Positions 15,891 through 22,600 of a DNA stretch of 28,648 nt are shown here, in pieces; position 1 is the first letter of the stretch; the number at the start of each line of letters is the position of its first letter. The stretch is taken from positions 1 through 28,648 of IMG/VR virus record IMGVR_UViG_3300032087_004783; one strand, written 5' to 3'. The DNA is from a virus. Both the position numbers and the translations under genes were made by a program. The notes under the pieces are model-generated. The model saw only the letters and a program-made list of their open reading frames with translations. It ran no database searches and had not been told where the DNA came from.

Positions 15891-15976
15891 TGATGTACGA
15901 CGACTCAGTTCTAGGGCTGGTCGCTTTTGCTTTCATATCCCTTGCAATAAGTATTTCTATGTTTTTTGACAGATAA
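15890..15976 (+). CDS. tiny membrane peptide (28 aa)
   Basis: The frame begins at an ATG sharing a base with the preceding stop and encodes MMYDDSVLGLV then a hydrophobic helix (AFAFISLAISISMFF) and Asp-Arg. It fits exactly between the HEXXH gene and promoter copy 3, whose upstream TAA is its stop. It has no ribosome site of its own, so it would rely on reinitiation. It is supported by packing and hydrophobicity only. Confidence 0.45.
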   Translation: MMYDDSVLGLVAFAFISLAISISMFFDR

Positions 15977-15979
15977 AAC

Positions 15980-16010
15980 TTGACCTACCTTAGAAGTATG
16001 CTAATATACT
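15980..16010 (+). promoter_or_regulatory. sigma70-like promoter cassette, copy 3
   Basis: TTGACC at 15980-15985, 14 bases, then GCTAATATACT at 16000-16010. As in copies 1 and 2, it follows ATAAAAC at a stop codon, and a GGAGGGAGAGA ribosome site (16014-16024) comes immediately after the expected start point. An extra TTGACA at 15966 is not at the right distance. Confidence 0.78.
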
Positions 16011-16027
16011 TATGGAGGGAGAGACAG

Positions 16028-16111
16028 ATGTTCTACAAAGTAGTGATCTACAAAGACTATGATGGCTCCAACAAACTCGGGCGCATCCCGTCCAGCAAGG
16101 AGAGCAAGTAA
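16028..16111 (+). CDS. leader-like peptide (27 aa)
   Basis: This is the first ATG after promoter copy 3 and its strong ribosome site. It encodes MFYKVVIYKDYDGSNKLGRI and a short Ser/Lys end. Its stop overlaps the next ATG (TAATG), and an AAGGAG for that gene lies in its last codons. It is either a tiny protein or a leader whose translation opens the following gene. Confidence 0.5.
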   Translation: MFYKVVIYKDYDGSNKLGRIPSSKESK

Positions 16112-16746
16112 TGGGTTACTGGCACCAGATGTATCCACGCCGTCAAAAGGCTGAGCGAGTCGAACTTGACAACGGCTCTGCTCGCTTTGAGTCTTTGATG
16201 TCCAAAGAGTTGTCGGAGCGTGACCGCAAGTTTGCTGAGTCCCTCCAGAGTCAGTTCAATGACCAGGGCAAGTTGTCTCCCAAGCAAGTTGAGTGCGTCG
16301 AGCGTTTAGAGCAGCGCTACTCTGATGAGGCTATTGTTGCCCGCAACGAGTGGGAAGCGAACTACAAAGCAAATCATCGTGAGGTCGCTCTCATCTGTGC
16401 GAACTACTACGTCACGACCAGTTACTTCCGTGACCTCGCAGTCAAGATTGCGACCGACGAGGATTTCGTCCCCACCGAGCGTCAGTTCAACGCTCTCACC
16501 AAAAACAAGTATGCCAAGAAGGCTATCGCTGCTGCGACTGAGCCGCCTGCCTTCCCTGTCGGCTCGCTCTGTAAGGTCCGTGCCAACTACAACTTGGTCC
16601 AGCGCAGCCACCTTCACAACCAGATCGGGCTGGTGGTCGCTAACCACGCTAAGGGGCTTTACGCTTCCTCAACCATCCTTGTAAACGGCGAGCAAGTCAA
16701 ACTCGAAGACCGATGCCTGAAATCTGCGGGCAAGAAAAAGAAATAA
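16111..16746 (+). CDS. helical protein with C-terminal SH3-like barrel (211 aa)
   Basis: Residues 1-140 are helical and charged (FESLMSKELSERDRKFAESL, KLSPKQVECVERLEQRY); the LSPKQ helix recurs in phage proteins. Residues 148-205 show the same barrel pattern as the array at 2.9-5.8 kb: VGSLCKVR, QIGLVVAN, SSTILVNGEQ, VKLEDRCLKSA. This is a fusion of the array domain to another domain. Codon use is notably GC-ending compared with its neighbours. AAGGAG lies 8 bases upstream. Confidence 0.72.
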   Translation: MGYWHQMYPRRQKAERVELDNGSARFESLMSKELSERDRKFAESLQSQFNDQGKLSPKQVECVERLEQRYSDEAIVARNEWEANYKANHREVALICANYYVTTSYFRDLAVKIATDEDFVPTERQFNALTKNKYAKKAIAAATEPPAFPVGSLCKVRANYNLVQRSHLHNQIGLVVANHAKGLYASSTILVNGEQVKLEDRCLKSAGKKKK

Positions 16747-16747
16747 C

Positions 16748-16776
16748 TTAACAATATCTCAATCCTGAGACATAAT
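16748..16776 (+). promoter_or_regulatory. possible promoter with palindrome in the spacer
   Basis: TTAACA (16748-16753) and CATAAT (16771-16776) are separated by 17 bases, a standard sigma70 spacing, in the gap before AAGGAGG. The spacer ends with TCTCA-ATCC-TGAGA (16757-16770), a perfect 5-base palindrome where a repressor could sit. It is unlike the TTGACA cassettes, so regulation may differ. Confidence 0.5.
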
Positions 16777-16798
16777 CCTAGTAAGGAGGATTTCGTAT

Positions 16799-17191
16799 AT
16801 GCGAGCAACAATTAGCTTTGAAACTGATCTGGATCAAGTTGAGGGCACCATGGCTATCCTAGCTTGTGCAGAAGAGCACAATCTTCGTGCTGCTGCTGAC
16901 ATCCTGTCTAACTACACCATCCTGGACGGAGAGTTGCTGGGTCGTATCACAGAAGTTCTGCGCTTAGTGGAGGCATCTGCTGCACAGCTTAGACAATATC
17001 AGCAAATGGTGGCAGGCTTTGAAAGGGCTAGGTTTGATACAATTTTGCCGCAGCCTGCTGGTCAGCCCGTACACAATCTTGGGGAACTAAGAAATACTAT
17101 CGATGCAATGAAGCAGTTTGACGGATTCGTGAGTGAGATTGCGGATCAAGACAAGGAAGGACAAAATGATTCCGAACCTGAAGAAGGGTGA
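16799..17191 (+). CDS. helical hypothetical protein (130 aa)
   Basis: The ATG follows AAGGAGG with good spacing. The product is mainly helical (MAILACAEEHNLRAAADIL, LLGRITEVLRLVEASAAQLRQY) with an acidic disordered tail. No family is recognised. Its tail overlaps the next gene by 26 bases. Confidence 0.7.
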   Translation: MRATISFETDLDQVEGTMAILACAEEHNLRAAADILSNYTILDGELLGRITEVLRLVEASAAQLRQYQQMVAGFERARFDTILPQPAGQPVHNLGELRNTIDAMKQFDGFVSEIADQDKEGQNDSEPEEG

Positions 17192-17390
17192 TTTAGTTTA
17201 TCTCCCTTCTGATGTTATGTTGATTGATAATCATACTGTCAAGAAGTGGATTAAACTTGAAGAGCCCACTCTAGCGGTGATGGTCGAGCCCCTAATAAAC
17301 AAAGAAGATATCTATCATAAAGTCCACGTCAAAGGAAGTGACTGGCTAGTACGAACAATTGATACATTGGAGGTAATGTCCCGTGCTTAA
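17166..17390 (+). CDS. SH3-like small barrel protein, dispersed member (74 aa)
   Basis: The start is the ATG after AAGGAAGG, within the end of the previous gene. Strands: LKKGDLVYL, LAVMVEPL, YHKVHVKG and VRTIDTLEVM, matching the array family, with a longer loop after strand 1. The end overlaps the next GTG by 8 bases. This shows the family has spread beyond the tandem array. Confidence 0.72.
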   Translation: MIPNLKKGDLVYLPSDVMLIDNHTVKKWIKLEEPTLAVMVEPLINKEDIYHKVHVKGSDWLVRTIDTLEVMSRA

Positions 17391-17694
17391 GATTTCAGAA
17401 GTCTATGAAAAACAAATTAGAGTAACCGAGGAGCGACCTGACGGCTCTGAATTTGTTGCCTTTGAGAAAGTCTACGACACTCGCAGTGTTCTAATAAATA
17501 CTGATTATGTGGTTTCGGTGCAGCCATATGAGTTTTCGTCATCAGTTCATGCGAAAAAGTTAGAGGGGAGATTTCCCGAAGGAACAAAGTTTAGCTTGCT
17601 TGTTCTTGATGGCAACTCTTTCAGAACTTCTGAAATGATTGTCGAAGGATCCTTTGATAAGTTTTGTAGAATTTTGCGAGATAACAATTCATGA
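17383..17694 (+). CDS. beta-rich hypothetical protein (103 aa)
   Basis: The GTG start is preceded by GGAGG. The strand pattern (TRSVLINTDYVVSVQPYEF, KFSLLVLDGNSFRTSEMIV) recalls short FlbD-like or phage beta proteins with an I-N-x-D-x-V-x-S-V turn, but I cannot assign it. It overlaps the next ATG by 4 bases. Confidence 0.65.
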   Translation: MLKISEVYEKQIRVTEERPDGSEFVAFEKVYDTRSVLINTDYVVSVQPYEFSSSVHAKKLEGRFPEGTKFSLLVLDGNSFRTSEMIVEGSFDKFCRILRDNNS

Positions 17695-18419
17695 ATCTCC
17701 CTAGTTGGAGCGACCTAATCAGATATTATTGTGATGGGTCGAGTCACCACCACCCCAATCCTTATCGTGAGAAGTTTGCAAATCGCAGATACAACTATGC
17801 AGTATCTAACGACAAAGATCAGTGCAGGCTTATATTTCTTAAATCTGTGCTAGAGGGTAGCCATAGAAAGAACGCAACTCTTGTTCGGGATGGTCGCTTT
17901 ATCTGGTGTAAGGATCTGGCTTACGAAGGTAAGAACACACAGGGCTATAGAGAGATATCTTTTTCAGTAGACAAGGGGTCAAAGAGGTTCCAAGTTTCTG
18001 AGGACAAGATGATGTGTCTTCCATCAAAAACATGGGTCACAAATAGCAGCTACTTGTCTAGAAGAAACTCGACCTTTACTTCTTTCTCGACGGTGTTTTC
18101 TTATAAGAATGCTCTCAAGATGATGGCAAAGAACAGCGAGCTATCTTATGAGTCGTTTGTTGAAAAAGTACAACAAGATAGCCCTTACAAAGTTGGCTCT
18201 TTGGTTGTTCCTAAGGTAGGTTACTTTTACCCTTATCTGGGTATCGGTAAAGATCGAGATTATAAAATAAAAGACACTACAGAGCATCCAGTAGGAGTCA
18301 TCATTAGCAGGACTGCCCCATCAGATTACGTAGCTAAAGAGTTTTACCAAGTTAGGTTTGCGGAAACTACTTATGAAAAGGTTCACCCTGTTCAATTGGA
18401 GGTTATAAATGAAATTTAG
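17691..18419 (+). CDS. hypothetical protein with C-terminal SH3-like barrel (242 aa)
   Basis: The first 165 residues are not recognised. They include a His-rich start (CDGSSHHHPNPYREKF) and a Ser/Thr-rich stretch (YLSRRNSTFTSFSTVF). From about 168 the array pattern appears: KVGSLVVPK, PVGVIISR, FYQVRFAE and EKVHPVQLEVI. It is the second fusion of this domain in the window. The last 11 bases overlap the glutaredoxin gene. Confidence 0.7.
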   Translation: MNLPSWSDLIRYYCDGSSHHHPNPYREKFANRRYNYAVSNDKDQCRLIFLKSVLEGSHRKNATLVRDGRFIWCKDLAYEGKNTQGYREISFSVDKGSKRFQVSEDKMMCLPSKTWVTNSSYLSRRNSTFTSFSTVFSYKNALKMMAKNSELSYESFVEKVQQDSPYKVGSLVVPKVGYFYPYLGIGKDRDYKIKDTTEHPVGVIISRTAPSDYVAKEFYQVRFAETTYEKVHPVQLEVINEI

Positions 18420-18666
18420 GCTATACACAAAAAGTAGTTGCCCCTATTGTCACATGGCAGTGCAGTTGCTCGCACAAGAGCAAAAGGACTTTGAATGTTA
18501 CGCTTTGGATAAACAACCAGAACTTCTCTCAGAGATAAAAAACACTTACAGATGGGAAACTGTTCCCCTTGTTATTGAGATAACAGAGGGACAGGAGAAG
18601 TTTATAGGTGGGTACACAGATTTGAAAGAGTATCTGAGTACAGGAAAGCAATTACTAAAAGGATAA
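18409..18666 (+). CDS. grx: glutaredoxin
   Basis: The 85-residue thioredoxin-fold protein carries the dithiol active site C11-P-Y-C14, a cis-Pro TVP (51-53) and GGYTDL (67-72) near the glutathione site, all typical of glutaredoxin. In phages it usually supplies electrons to ribonucleotide reductase, here presumably encoded outside the window. The ATG is preceded by GGAGG in the end of the previous gene. Confidence 0.92.
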   Translation: MKFRLYTKSSCPYCHMAVQLLAQEQKDFECYALDKQPELLSEIKNTYRWETVPLVIEITEGQEKFIGGYTDLKEYLSTGKQLLKG

Positions 18667-18670
18667 AAAA

Positions 18671-19273
18671 ATGATTTGGACATCAAAAATCTCTCCACTT
18701 ATTAAAGACGTGGAACTGCGAAAGCCGCCCATTATTGTGAAAGTCAATAAGTTTACAGAGGACTCTGCAAAGAGGTTTCATCAAGACATGGCTATGGCTC
18801 ACAACAGCGGGCAAAAAGTTATTCCCATCGTTATCGACTCTTACGGCGGGCAAGTTTATTCACTTATGTCGATGATCTCAGCGATCCAAGCCGCTGAACT
18901 GCCTGTTGCTACTATCGTAGAGGGCAAGGCAATGTCCTGCGGAGCGGTGCTTCTAACCTTCGGGGAGCAGGGCATGAGGTTTGCAGATCCAAACGCTACC
19001 GTTATGATTCATGACGTGAGCAGTGGAGGTTACGGAAAGATTGAAGAACTCAAAGCAGACGTGGCAGAAGCCGAGCGACTCGACGAAAAGATCTTCACGA
19101 TGATGGCTCGCAACTGCGGGAAGAAAGACGATTACTTCAAGAAAAAGGTCTTCAATAGAAAACATGCTGACTGGTTTATGGATGCCGAGGAAGCAAAGAA
19201 ACATGGACTTGTCAATCACCTCCGAGTGCCCAAGCTTAACATTAGGGTAGATGTAGACATTGACTTCGACTGA
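18671..19273 (+). CDS. clpP: ClpP-like serine protease (200 aa)
   Basis: The ClpP/crotonase-fold catalytic triad is in place: Ser89 in GKAMSCGAVLL (85-95; ClpP has QAASMGA), His114 in VMIHDVSSGGYG, and Asp167 in HADWFMDAEEAKKHGLV. The oxyanion-side SYGGQVY (57-63) is also present. Length matches ClpP. In phages such proteins serve as prohead protease or as general proteases; the distance from head genes leaves the role open. No Clp ATPase is visible in the window. Confidence 0.9.
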   Translation: MIWTSKISPLIKDVELRKPPIIVKVNKFTEDSAKRFHQDMAMAHNSGQKVIPIVIDSYGGQVYSLMSMISAIQAAELPVATIVEGKAMSCGAVLLTFGEQGMRFADPNATVMIHDVSSGGYGKIEELKADVAEAERLDEKIFTMMARNCGKKDDYFKKKVFNRKHADWFMDAEEAKKHGLVNHLRVPKLNIRVDVDIDFD

Positions 19274-19761
19274 TGATCGAGTTTGTATTAGTTACATTCT
19301 TGGCTTATAATTTTCCTTCGTATTTTGATGCGGAGCAGGAAACCAATGCTGCTATTATCATCGATCAAGCAATAACTCTAAAGGAGGATCCCTACTTTAT
19401 GGTTAGTCTTGCCTGGGTTGAATCTAGAGTGAAAAGTGGCAGGATATCTCATACGGGTGACTACGGACTATTCCAGATAAATTATAATTTCTGGGGAAAG
19501 AAGTGGGGCTATAAAAACAAGCAGAAGTTTTTAGTGGACATGTCGAACCCAAGACATTCGGTGGTCGCTGCGGCTGTTGTCCTAAATGAGATGAGGAGAT
19601 ATAACTCTTGTCGTGGTCTGAATCTTCCTGCGTGCTACAATGGTGGACCAAACTGGCAAAAATCAAAGAATAAAGAAAATATATTAGAGTACGCTGCAAA
19701 AGTTCACCACATGAGAAGGGTCTTCAAGAATAAGTTCCCTGGGTGGGTTTCTGATGACTAA
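19273..19761 (+). CDS. lytic transglycosylase (SLT domain) endolysin
   Basis: The order is a hydrophobic N-terminus (MIEFVLVTFLAYNF) that may act as a signal-arrest segment, then the SLT fold: SLAWVESRV with catalytic Glu50, TGDYGLFQIN (61-70), and ACYNGGPNW near 125. It cleaves the MurNAc-GlcNAc bond with anhydro-product formation. The 162-residue single-domain form suits a phage endolysin. The two small membrane proteins that follow (20065, 20482) could be its holin. It starts in the stop of clpP (TGATG). Confidence 0.9.
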   Translation: MIEFVLVTFLAYNFPSYFDAEQETNAAIIIDQAITLKEDPYFMVSLAWVESRVKSGRISHTGDYGLFQINYNFWGKKWGYKNKQKFLVDMSNPRHSVVAAAVVLNEMRRYNSCRGLNLPACYNGGPNWQKSKNKENILEYAAKVHHMRRVFKNKFPGWVSDD

Positions 19762-20092
19762 AAAGCAGACTTACGGGATGAGGCTTCAAACTATTTTGCA
19801 CGCCGCTGACAAACTTTCGGCTGAGCTTGAGTATTTGTGTTCTCTGGTTGAGCATCCTGACGCTGAGTTTGTAATATCGGATGCTTTGGTTTACTCTCGT
19901 GCGTTGGTGGCTATCAGCAATCAACTTGAGTTTATTTCAGTGGACTTATCTTCAAACGACTTAAGTGATGATGGCGACCATGTTATACTATCAGAGGACG
20001 AGGTCATGATGTTGAGCACATACAACGATGTGACAGAGGAAACAATAAAAGATCTGGAGGAAGTATGCGGGATTTCACTAAAAAACAACTGA
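19754..20092 (+). CDS. helical hypothetical protein (112 aa)
   Basis: It overlaps the endolysin end by 8 bases. Helices MRLQTILHAADKLSAELEYL and ALVYSRALVAISNQLEFI are followed by an acidic stretch and a short C-terminal helix (EETIKDLEEV). No family is recognised. GGAGG for the next gene lies in its last codons. Confidence 0.65.
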   Translation: MTKKQTYGMRLQTILHAADKLSAELEYLCSLVEHPDAEFVISDALVYSRALVAISNQLEFISVDLSSNDLSDDGDHVILSEDEVMMLSTYNDVTEETIKDLEEVCGISLKNN

Positions 20093-20277
20093 TGTATATG
20101 AGTTTTTATTACTTCTCAATTATATTCTTGGTGTCTTGTGTTTTGTACGATCTAGTTTCAGACTCTATTACAGGATTTACTTTTGGATATGTGTTTGCCT
20201 TGTTTTATATGATTGCTAGGACTAGGCAGGTTTTACGACTTATGGAGGATAGCTATGATCACGAATCCCAAGATTGA
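20065..20277 (+). CDS. two-helix membrane protein, holin candidate (70 aa)
   Basis: After a basic N-terminus (MRDFTKKQ) come two membrane helices, FYYFSIIFLVSCVLYDLV and FTFGYVFALFYMI, then a charged tail. Size and topology match class II holins, and the gene lies one gene downstream of the transglycosylase. There is no sequence signature, so the role is inferred from topology and position. Confidence 0.68.
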   Translation: MRDFTKKQLMYMSFYYFSIIFLVSCVLYDLVSDSITGFTFGYVFALFYMIARTRQVLRLMEDSYDHESQD

Positions 20278-20482
20278 AGTTGGAGATGTAGGGTATTCAA
20301 AACTCTCTCAGGTATTGCGGTTTACAATTGCTGTAGACGAAAAAGCGATACAGATGGTTGAAGATATCTGCGGCGCAAAAGATATGTCTGCTGACCAGAT
20401 CTCTTTGCAAATGGCAAAGTTGTTGGAGTCAGCGATCCATATGCACTATCATCGTGGCGGACACAGAATTAAGTACGATTGA
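20255..20482 (+). CDS. small hypothetical protein (75 aa)
   Basis: The start is the ATG after TATGGAGGATAGCT; the longer in-frame reading lies in the previous gene. The sequence runs from a strand-rich part (VGYSKLSQVLRFTIAVDEKAI) to helices (AIQMVEDICGAKD, ISLQMAKLLESAIHMHY) and a His-rich end (HMHYHRGGHR). No family is recognised. Confidence 0.65.
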   Translation: MITNPKIEVGDVGYSKLSQVLRFTIAVDEKAIQMVEDICGAKDMSADQISLQMAKLLESAIHMHYHRGGHRIKYD

Positions 20483-20610
20483 TGTTTAGAGACGCAAGAG
20501 AAACTATTTTATCTGCTGTAACAGGATTAGCTTTCCTCGGCTTGATCACAATATCTATGATCAAAGAGAGGCTGAAAGGTTTAGACGTTGGACCATTTGA
20601 CAACGAGTAA
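20482..20610 (+). CDS. small single-span membrane protein (42 aa)
   Basis: The ATG shares a base with the previous stop. MFRDARETIL is followed by a hydrophobic helix (AVTGLAFLGLITISMI) and a charged tail. It is followed by an overlap with the RNase H-like gene. With the two-helix protein upstream it could form a holin/antiholin set. Confidence 0.6.
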   Translation: MFRDARETILSAVTGLAFLGLITISMIKERLKGLDVGPFDNE

Positions 20611-21049
20611 CTGGGTATCTCTCGGAGGCTCTCCAATCTCCGACATACGTGATAGGATAAAGAAGAGGCACCTTTCTGGTAAGTTTACTTTCCATGTTGG
20701 GACGGACAGCAAATCCTACAAAGATCATACAATCATAACAACAACGGTTTGTTTTCGTGAGGACCAACGTGGCGCTTTGGTTGCTTACCAGAGGAATAAG
20801 ATAAACAATTTTAATAATATAACTGAAAGACTTCTACATGAAACAATTGTCTCCCTTGAGGCAGCCAAGATGGTCCATGAAATTACGGGCGCTCCCCCTA
20901 CCATCCACGCTGACGTCAATTCAAAGGAGACAGCCTTAAGCAATCGTATGCTCAATGTTATAATGGGCATGGTCCAAGGGATGGGTTTTCCAATCAAGGT
21001 AAAGCCTGACGCCTGGGCTGCTGACATCGCAGACATGTACACAAGATAG
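20588..21049 (+). CDS. YkuK-like (DUF458) RNase H-fold protein
   Basis: FHVGTDSKSYKDHTIITTTV (35-54) is the first hairpin of an RNase H-like fold with Asp in GTDS. Later HADVNSKETALSNRML and GMGFPIKVKPDAWAADIADMYTR match the Asp-bearing segments of the YkuK/DUF458 family. Nuclease activity is predicted for the fold but not established. No ATG precedes the domain: a TTG at 20588 (with AAAGG 8 bases upstream) or at 20597 must be used. Confidence 0.75.
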   Translation: MDHLTTSNWVSLGGSPISDIRDRIKKRHLSGKFTFHVGTDSKSYKDHTIITTTVCFREDQRGALVAYQRNKINNFNNITERLLHETIVSLEAAKMVHEITGAPPTIHADVNSKETALSNRMLNVIMGMVQGMGFPIKVKPDAWAADIADMYTR

Positions 21050-21057
21050 GAGGATCT

Positions 21058-21417
21058 GTGGCAGACAAACACATCGAAGTATTCAAAACCTTTTGCAAGA
21101 ACAATAGGCTTCGGCTTAGGGAGGACGGCGACGGCTTGCCAGTTGCTCGGGCGATTGGAAAGTTCAAGGCTGATCAGTTCTTCTGCAACTTCAAGGAAGG
21201 TAGCATTGGAGTTTATGTCACGAGAGACACACAAAGACAATTTACTTATTTGAATAAGAAGCTGATCAAAATGGGGTGCATCCCAACTCAACTTGGAGAC
21301 TTTGAAGCATCCTATGATCTTGAGTGGATGAATATTCCCCCCGTTGCTAAGCTTCTAAAGATCAAGAAGGGCGCTGCTAAGGTCAAGGACCCTACGTGGC
21401 TAAGAGAAGATGGATAA
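21058..21417 (+). CDS. hypothetical protein (119 aa)
   Basis: The GTG start has AGGAGG at 21050-21055. A mixed alpha/beta protein: FKTFCKNNRLRLREDGDG, strand GSIGVYVTRDTQRQFTYL, helix KKLIKMGCIPTQ, ending in a basic tail (KIKKGAAKVKDPTWLRED). The ordered Arg/Lys content suggests nucleic-acid contact, without a recognised family. It overlaps the next gene by 8 bases. Confidence 0.65.
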   Translation: MADKHIEVFKTFCKNNRLRLREDGDGLPVARAIGKFKADQFFCNFKEGSIGVYVTRDTQRQFTYLNKKLIKMGCIPTQLGDFEASYDLEWMNIPPVAKLLKIKKGAAKVKDPTWLREDG

Positions 21418-21604
21418 CGAAAAGAAGTCTATTGGTGACTGGCGAAAGCACTTCACTGAAAACGGTTCACCTGCTCAAGCGGCAGAACTAACCGCTAAAT
21501 TTATGTTTGCAATGTCGTATTATCATGATAGAATGCGCTTGCACATAATGCTTCATCCCCTGTTTTACTTGGCAGGGTTCCTTACTGCTTACGCTCTCAC
21601 TTAG
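21410..21604 (+). CDS. small protein with C-terminal membrane helix (64 aa)
   Basis: A polar N-terminus (SIGDWRKHFTENGSPAQAAE) leads into a helix and a C-terminal hydrophobic segment (MLHPLFYLAGFLTAYAL) that looks like a tail anchor. No family is recognised. Confidence 0.6.
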   Translation: MDNEKKSIGDWRKHFTENGSPAQAAELTAKFMFAMSYYHDRMRLHIMLHPLFYLAGFLTAYALT

Positions 21605-21612
21605 GAGGACAA

Positions 21613-21783
21613 ATGAAAGCAGGCGATCTAGTAAAAGAAGGTGTACCCTTGATGGCGGGTGACGTTCCCGAGAGGGTTGGGGTTGTTGTTGAGACTCCAA
21701 CTTATGGAGCGACGTTTGTAAAAGTTTTATTTGACAAAGAGGAGTTTGTGCCCTATAATTCCCTTAAGAAAATGGAGGCTTAG
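21613..21783 (+). CDS. SH3-like small barrel protein, dispersed member (56 aa)
   Basis: The ATG follows AGGAGG. Strands: MKAGDLVKE, VGVVVET, FVKVLFDKEE and VPYNSLKKM, a textbook match to the array family. A ribosome site GGAGG for the next gene lies in its end. Confidence 0.72.
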   Translation: MKAGDLVKEGVPLMAGDVPERVGVVVETPTYGATFVKVLFDKEEFVPYNSLKKMEA

Positions 21784-22035
21784 ATGGCTACACGACCTGG
21801 ACGACTTCTCGACAAAACATTCACCTCTTTCACCGAGGCTAGCGGCCGGCTTGAAGATACGATCAATTGGGTCACGGCTGCGGAGGCATTCGCTCACGAG
21901 TTCGAGCCTGGCTGCAAGGCAGAGGTCACGCTCCACCTGTTGGGCAAGGTCCTCGAAAAAGCGCACAAGGAATTGGACAAGGCGTCCGCCCAACTCGCCG
22001 ACGAGGTTTTCGGCGACACCGAGGGCACCCCATAG
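21784..22035 (+). CDS. helical protein of different base composition (83 aa)
   Basis: The product is Ala/Glu/Lys-rich and helical (VTLHLLGKVLEKAHKELDKA, SAQLADEVFGD). Its codons are visibly richer in G and C at third positions than those of its neighbours, a sign of recent acquisition. GGAGG in the end of the previous gene serves it. A terminator follows 24 bases after its stop. Function is unknown. Confidence 0.65.
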   Translation: MATRPGRLLDKTFTSFTEASGRLEDTINWVTAAEAFAHEFEPGCKAEVTLHLLGKVLEKAHKELDKASAQLADEVFGDTEGTP

Positions 22036-22058
22036 ATATATTTCAGCAGGCAAAGGTA

Positions 22059-22083
22059 GGCGAAGCCTTCGCCAAATTTTTTT
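22059..22083 (+). terminator. Rho-independent terminator
   Basis: GGCGAA (22059-22064) pairs with TTCGCC (22068-22073) around a 3-base loop, followed by AAA and seven T. It separates the GC-rich gene from the papain-like gene downstream. Confidence 0.75.
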
Positions 22084-22088
22084 CTGTT

Positions 22089-22118
22089 TTGTAAGCACTG
22101 GGACATAGTTATTATACT
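22089..22118 (+). promoter_or_regulatory. possible promoter before the papain-like gene
   Basis: The -10 region GTTATTATACT (22108-22118) resembles that of the TTGACA cassettes (GATAATATACT), but the -35 is weak: TTGTAA at 22089-22094 with an 18-base spacer to TATACT. With a start point near 22125 the transcript would begin almost at the coding sequence. Confidence 0.5.
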
Positions 22119-22123
22119 ATGGG

Positions 22124-22600
22124 GTAACTAAGCCGGCAAAACCACATCAAATTTGCGTAGCCTTTTACAAGGGTGAAGGACGCTGGCACAACCGAATAGT
22201 CCGCTGGACAACCCAAAGCAAATACTCGCACGCAGAACTGATCATGCCTGACAATACCGCCATAAGCATAACCCCTTTCGGACAAGCAGGCATCCGCCGC
22301 AAACCTGTAGAAGAACTTGGCAAAGACTACGACATGATCTGTGTACCCGTATCCGACGAGCAACTGGAAACCATAGAAAAATTCTTCGAAGATACAAAAG
22401 GCGACAGCTATGACTGGCCGGGAATGATCCTCTCGAAGTTCACACCATTTTTCGTAAAGCGGACAGGACGCTGGTATTGTTCTGAATGGATAGCCTATGC
22501 GCTCCGCTTGTGTGGAGCCGTTGACAACCTTTATCACTATGCCGATCTGACGCCGCAAAGGCTCTACGAGATTCTCGAAAAATATGCCGACAAAAACTAA
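22124..22600 (+). CDS. permuted papain-like (NlpC/P60, YiiX-type) hydrolase, start codon unclear
   Basis: SKYSHAELIM (about 32-41) carries the His, and GRWYCSEWIAYALRL (about 121-135) carries the nucleophile Cys, in the reversed order typical of YiiX/YaeF-type permuted NlpC/P60 enzymes; YDWPGMI between them also fits. These enzymes cleave amide bonds in peptidoglycan peptides or in lipids and proteins. The frame is open from 22109, but the first ATG is at 22244, inside the domain and after the His motif. I mark GTA at 22124 (V-T-K-P-A-K-P) as the likely first codon by homology-like reasoning; a GTG-to-GTA change, a rare start (ATT at 22151) or a sequence error are all possible. Confidence 0.65.
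   Translation, partial: VTKPAKPHQICVAFYKGEGRWHNRIVRWTTQSKYSHAELIMPDNTAISITPFGQAGIRRKPVEELGKDYDMICVPVSDEQLETIEKFFEDTKGDSYDWPGMILSKFTPFFVKRTGRWYCSEWIAYALRLCGAVDNLYHYADLTPQRLYEILEKYADKN

Noticed and set aside
21731-22108. Overlapping + and - frames of about 120 codons around 21.7-22.1 kb
   Set aside because: They are alternative frames of the GC-rich gene at 21784 and its flanks; only the 21784 frame has a ribosome site and a start just after the preceding stop.
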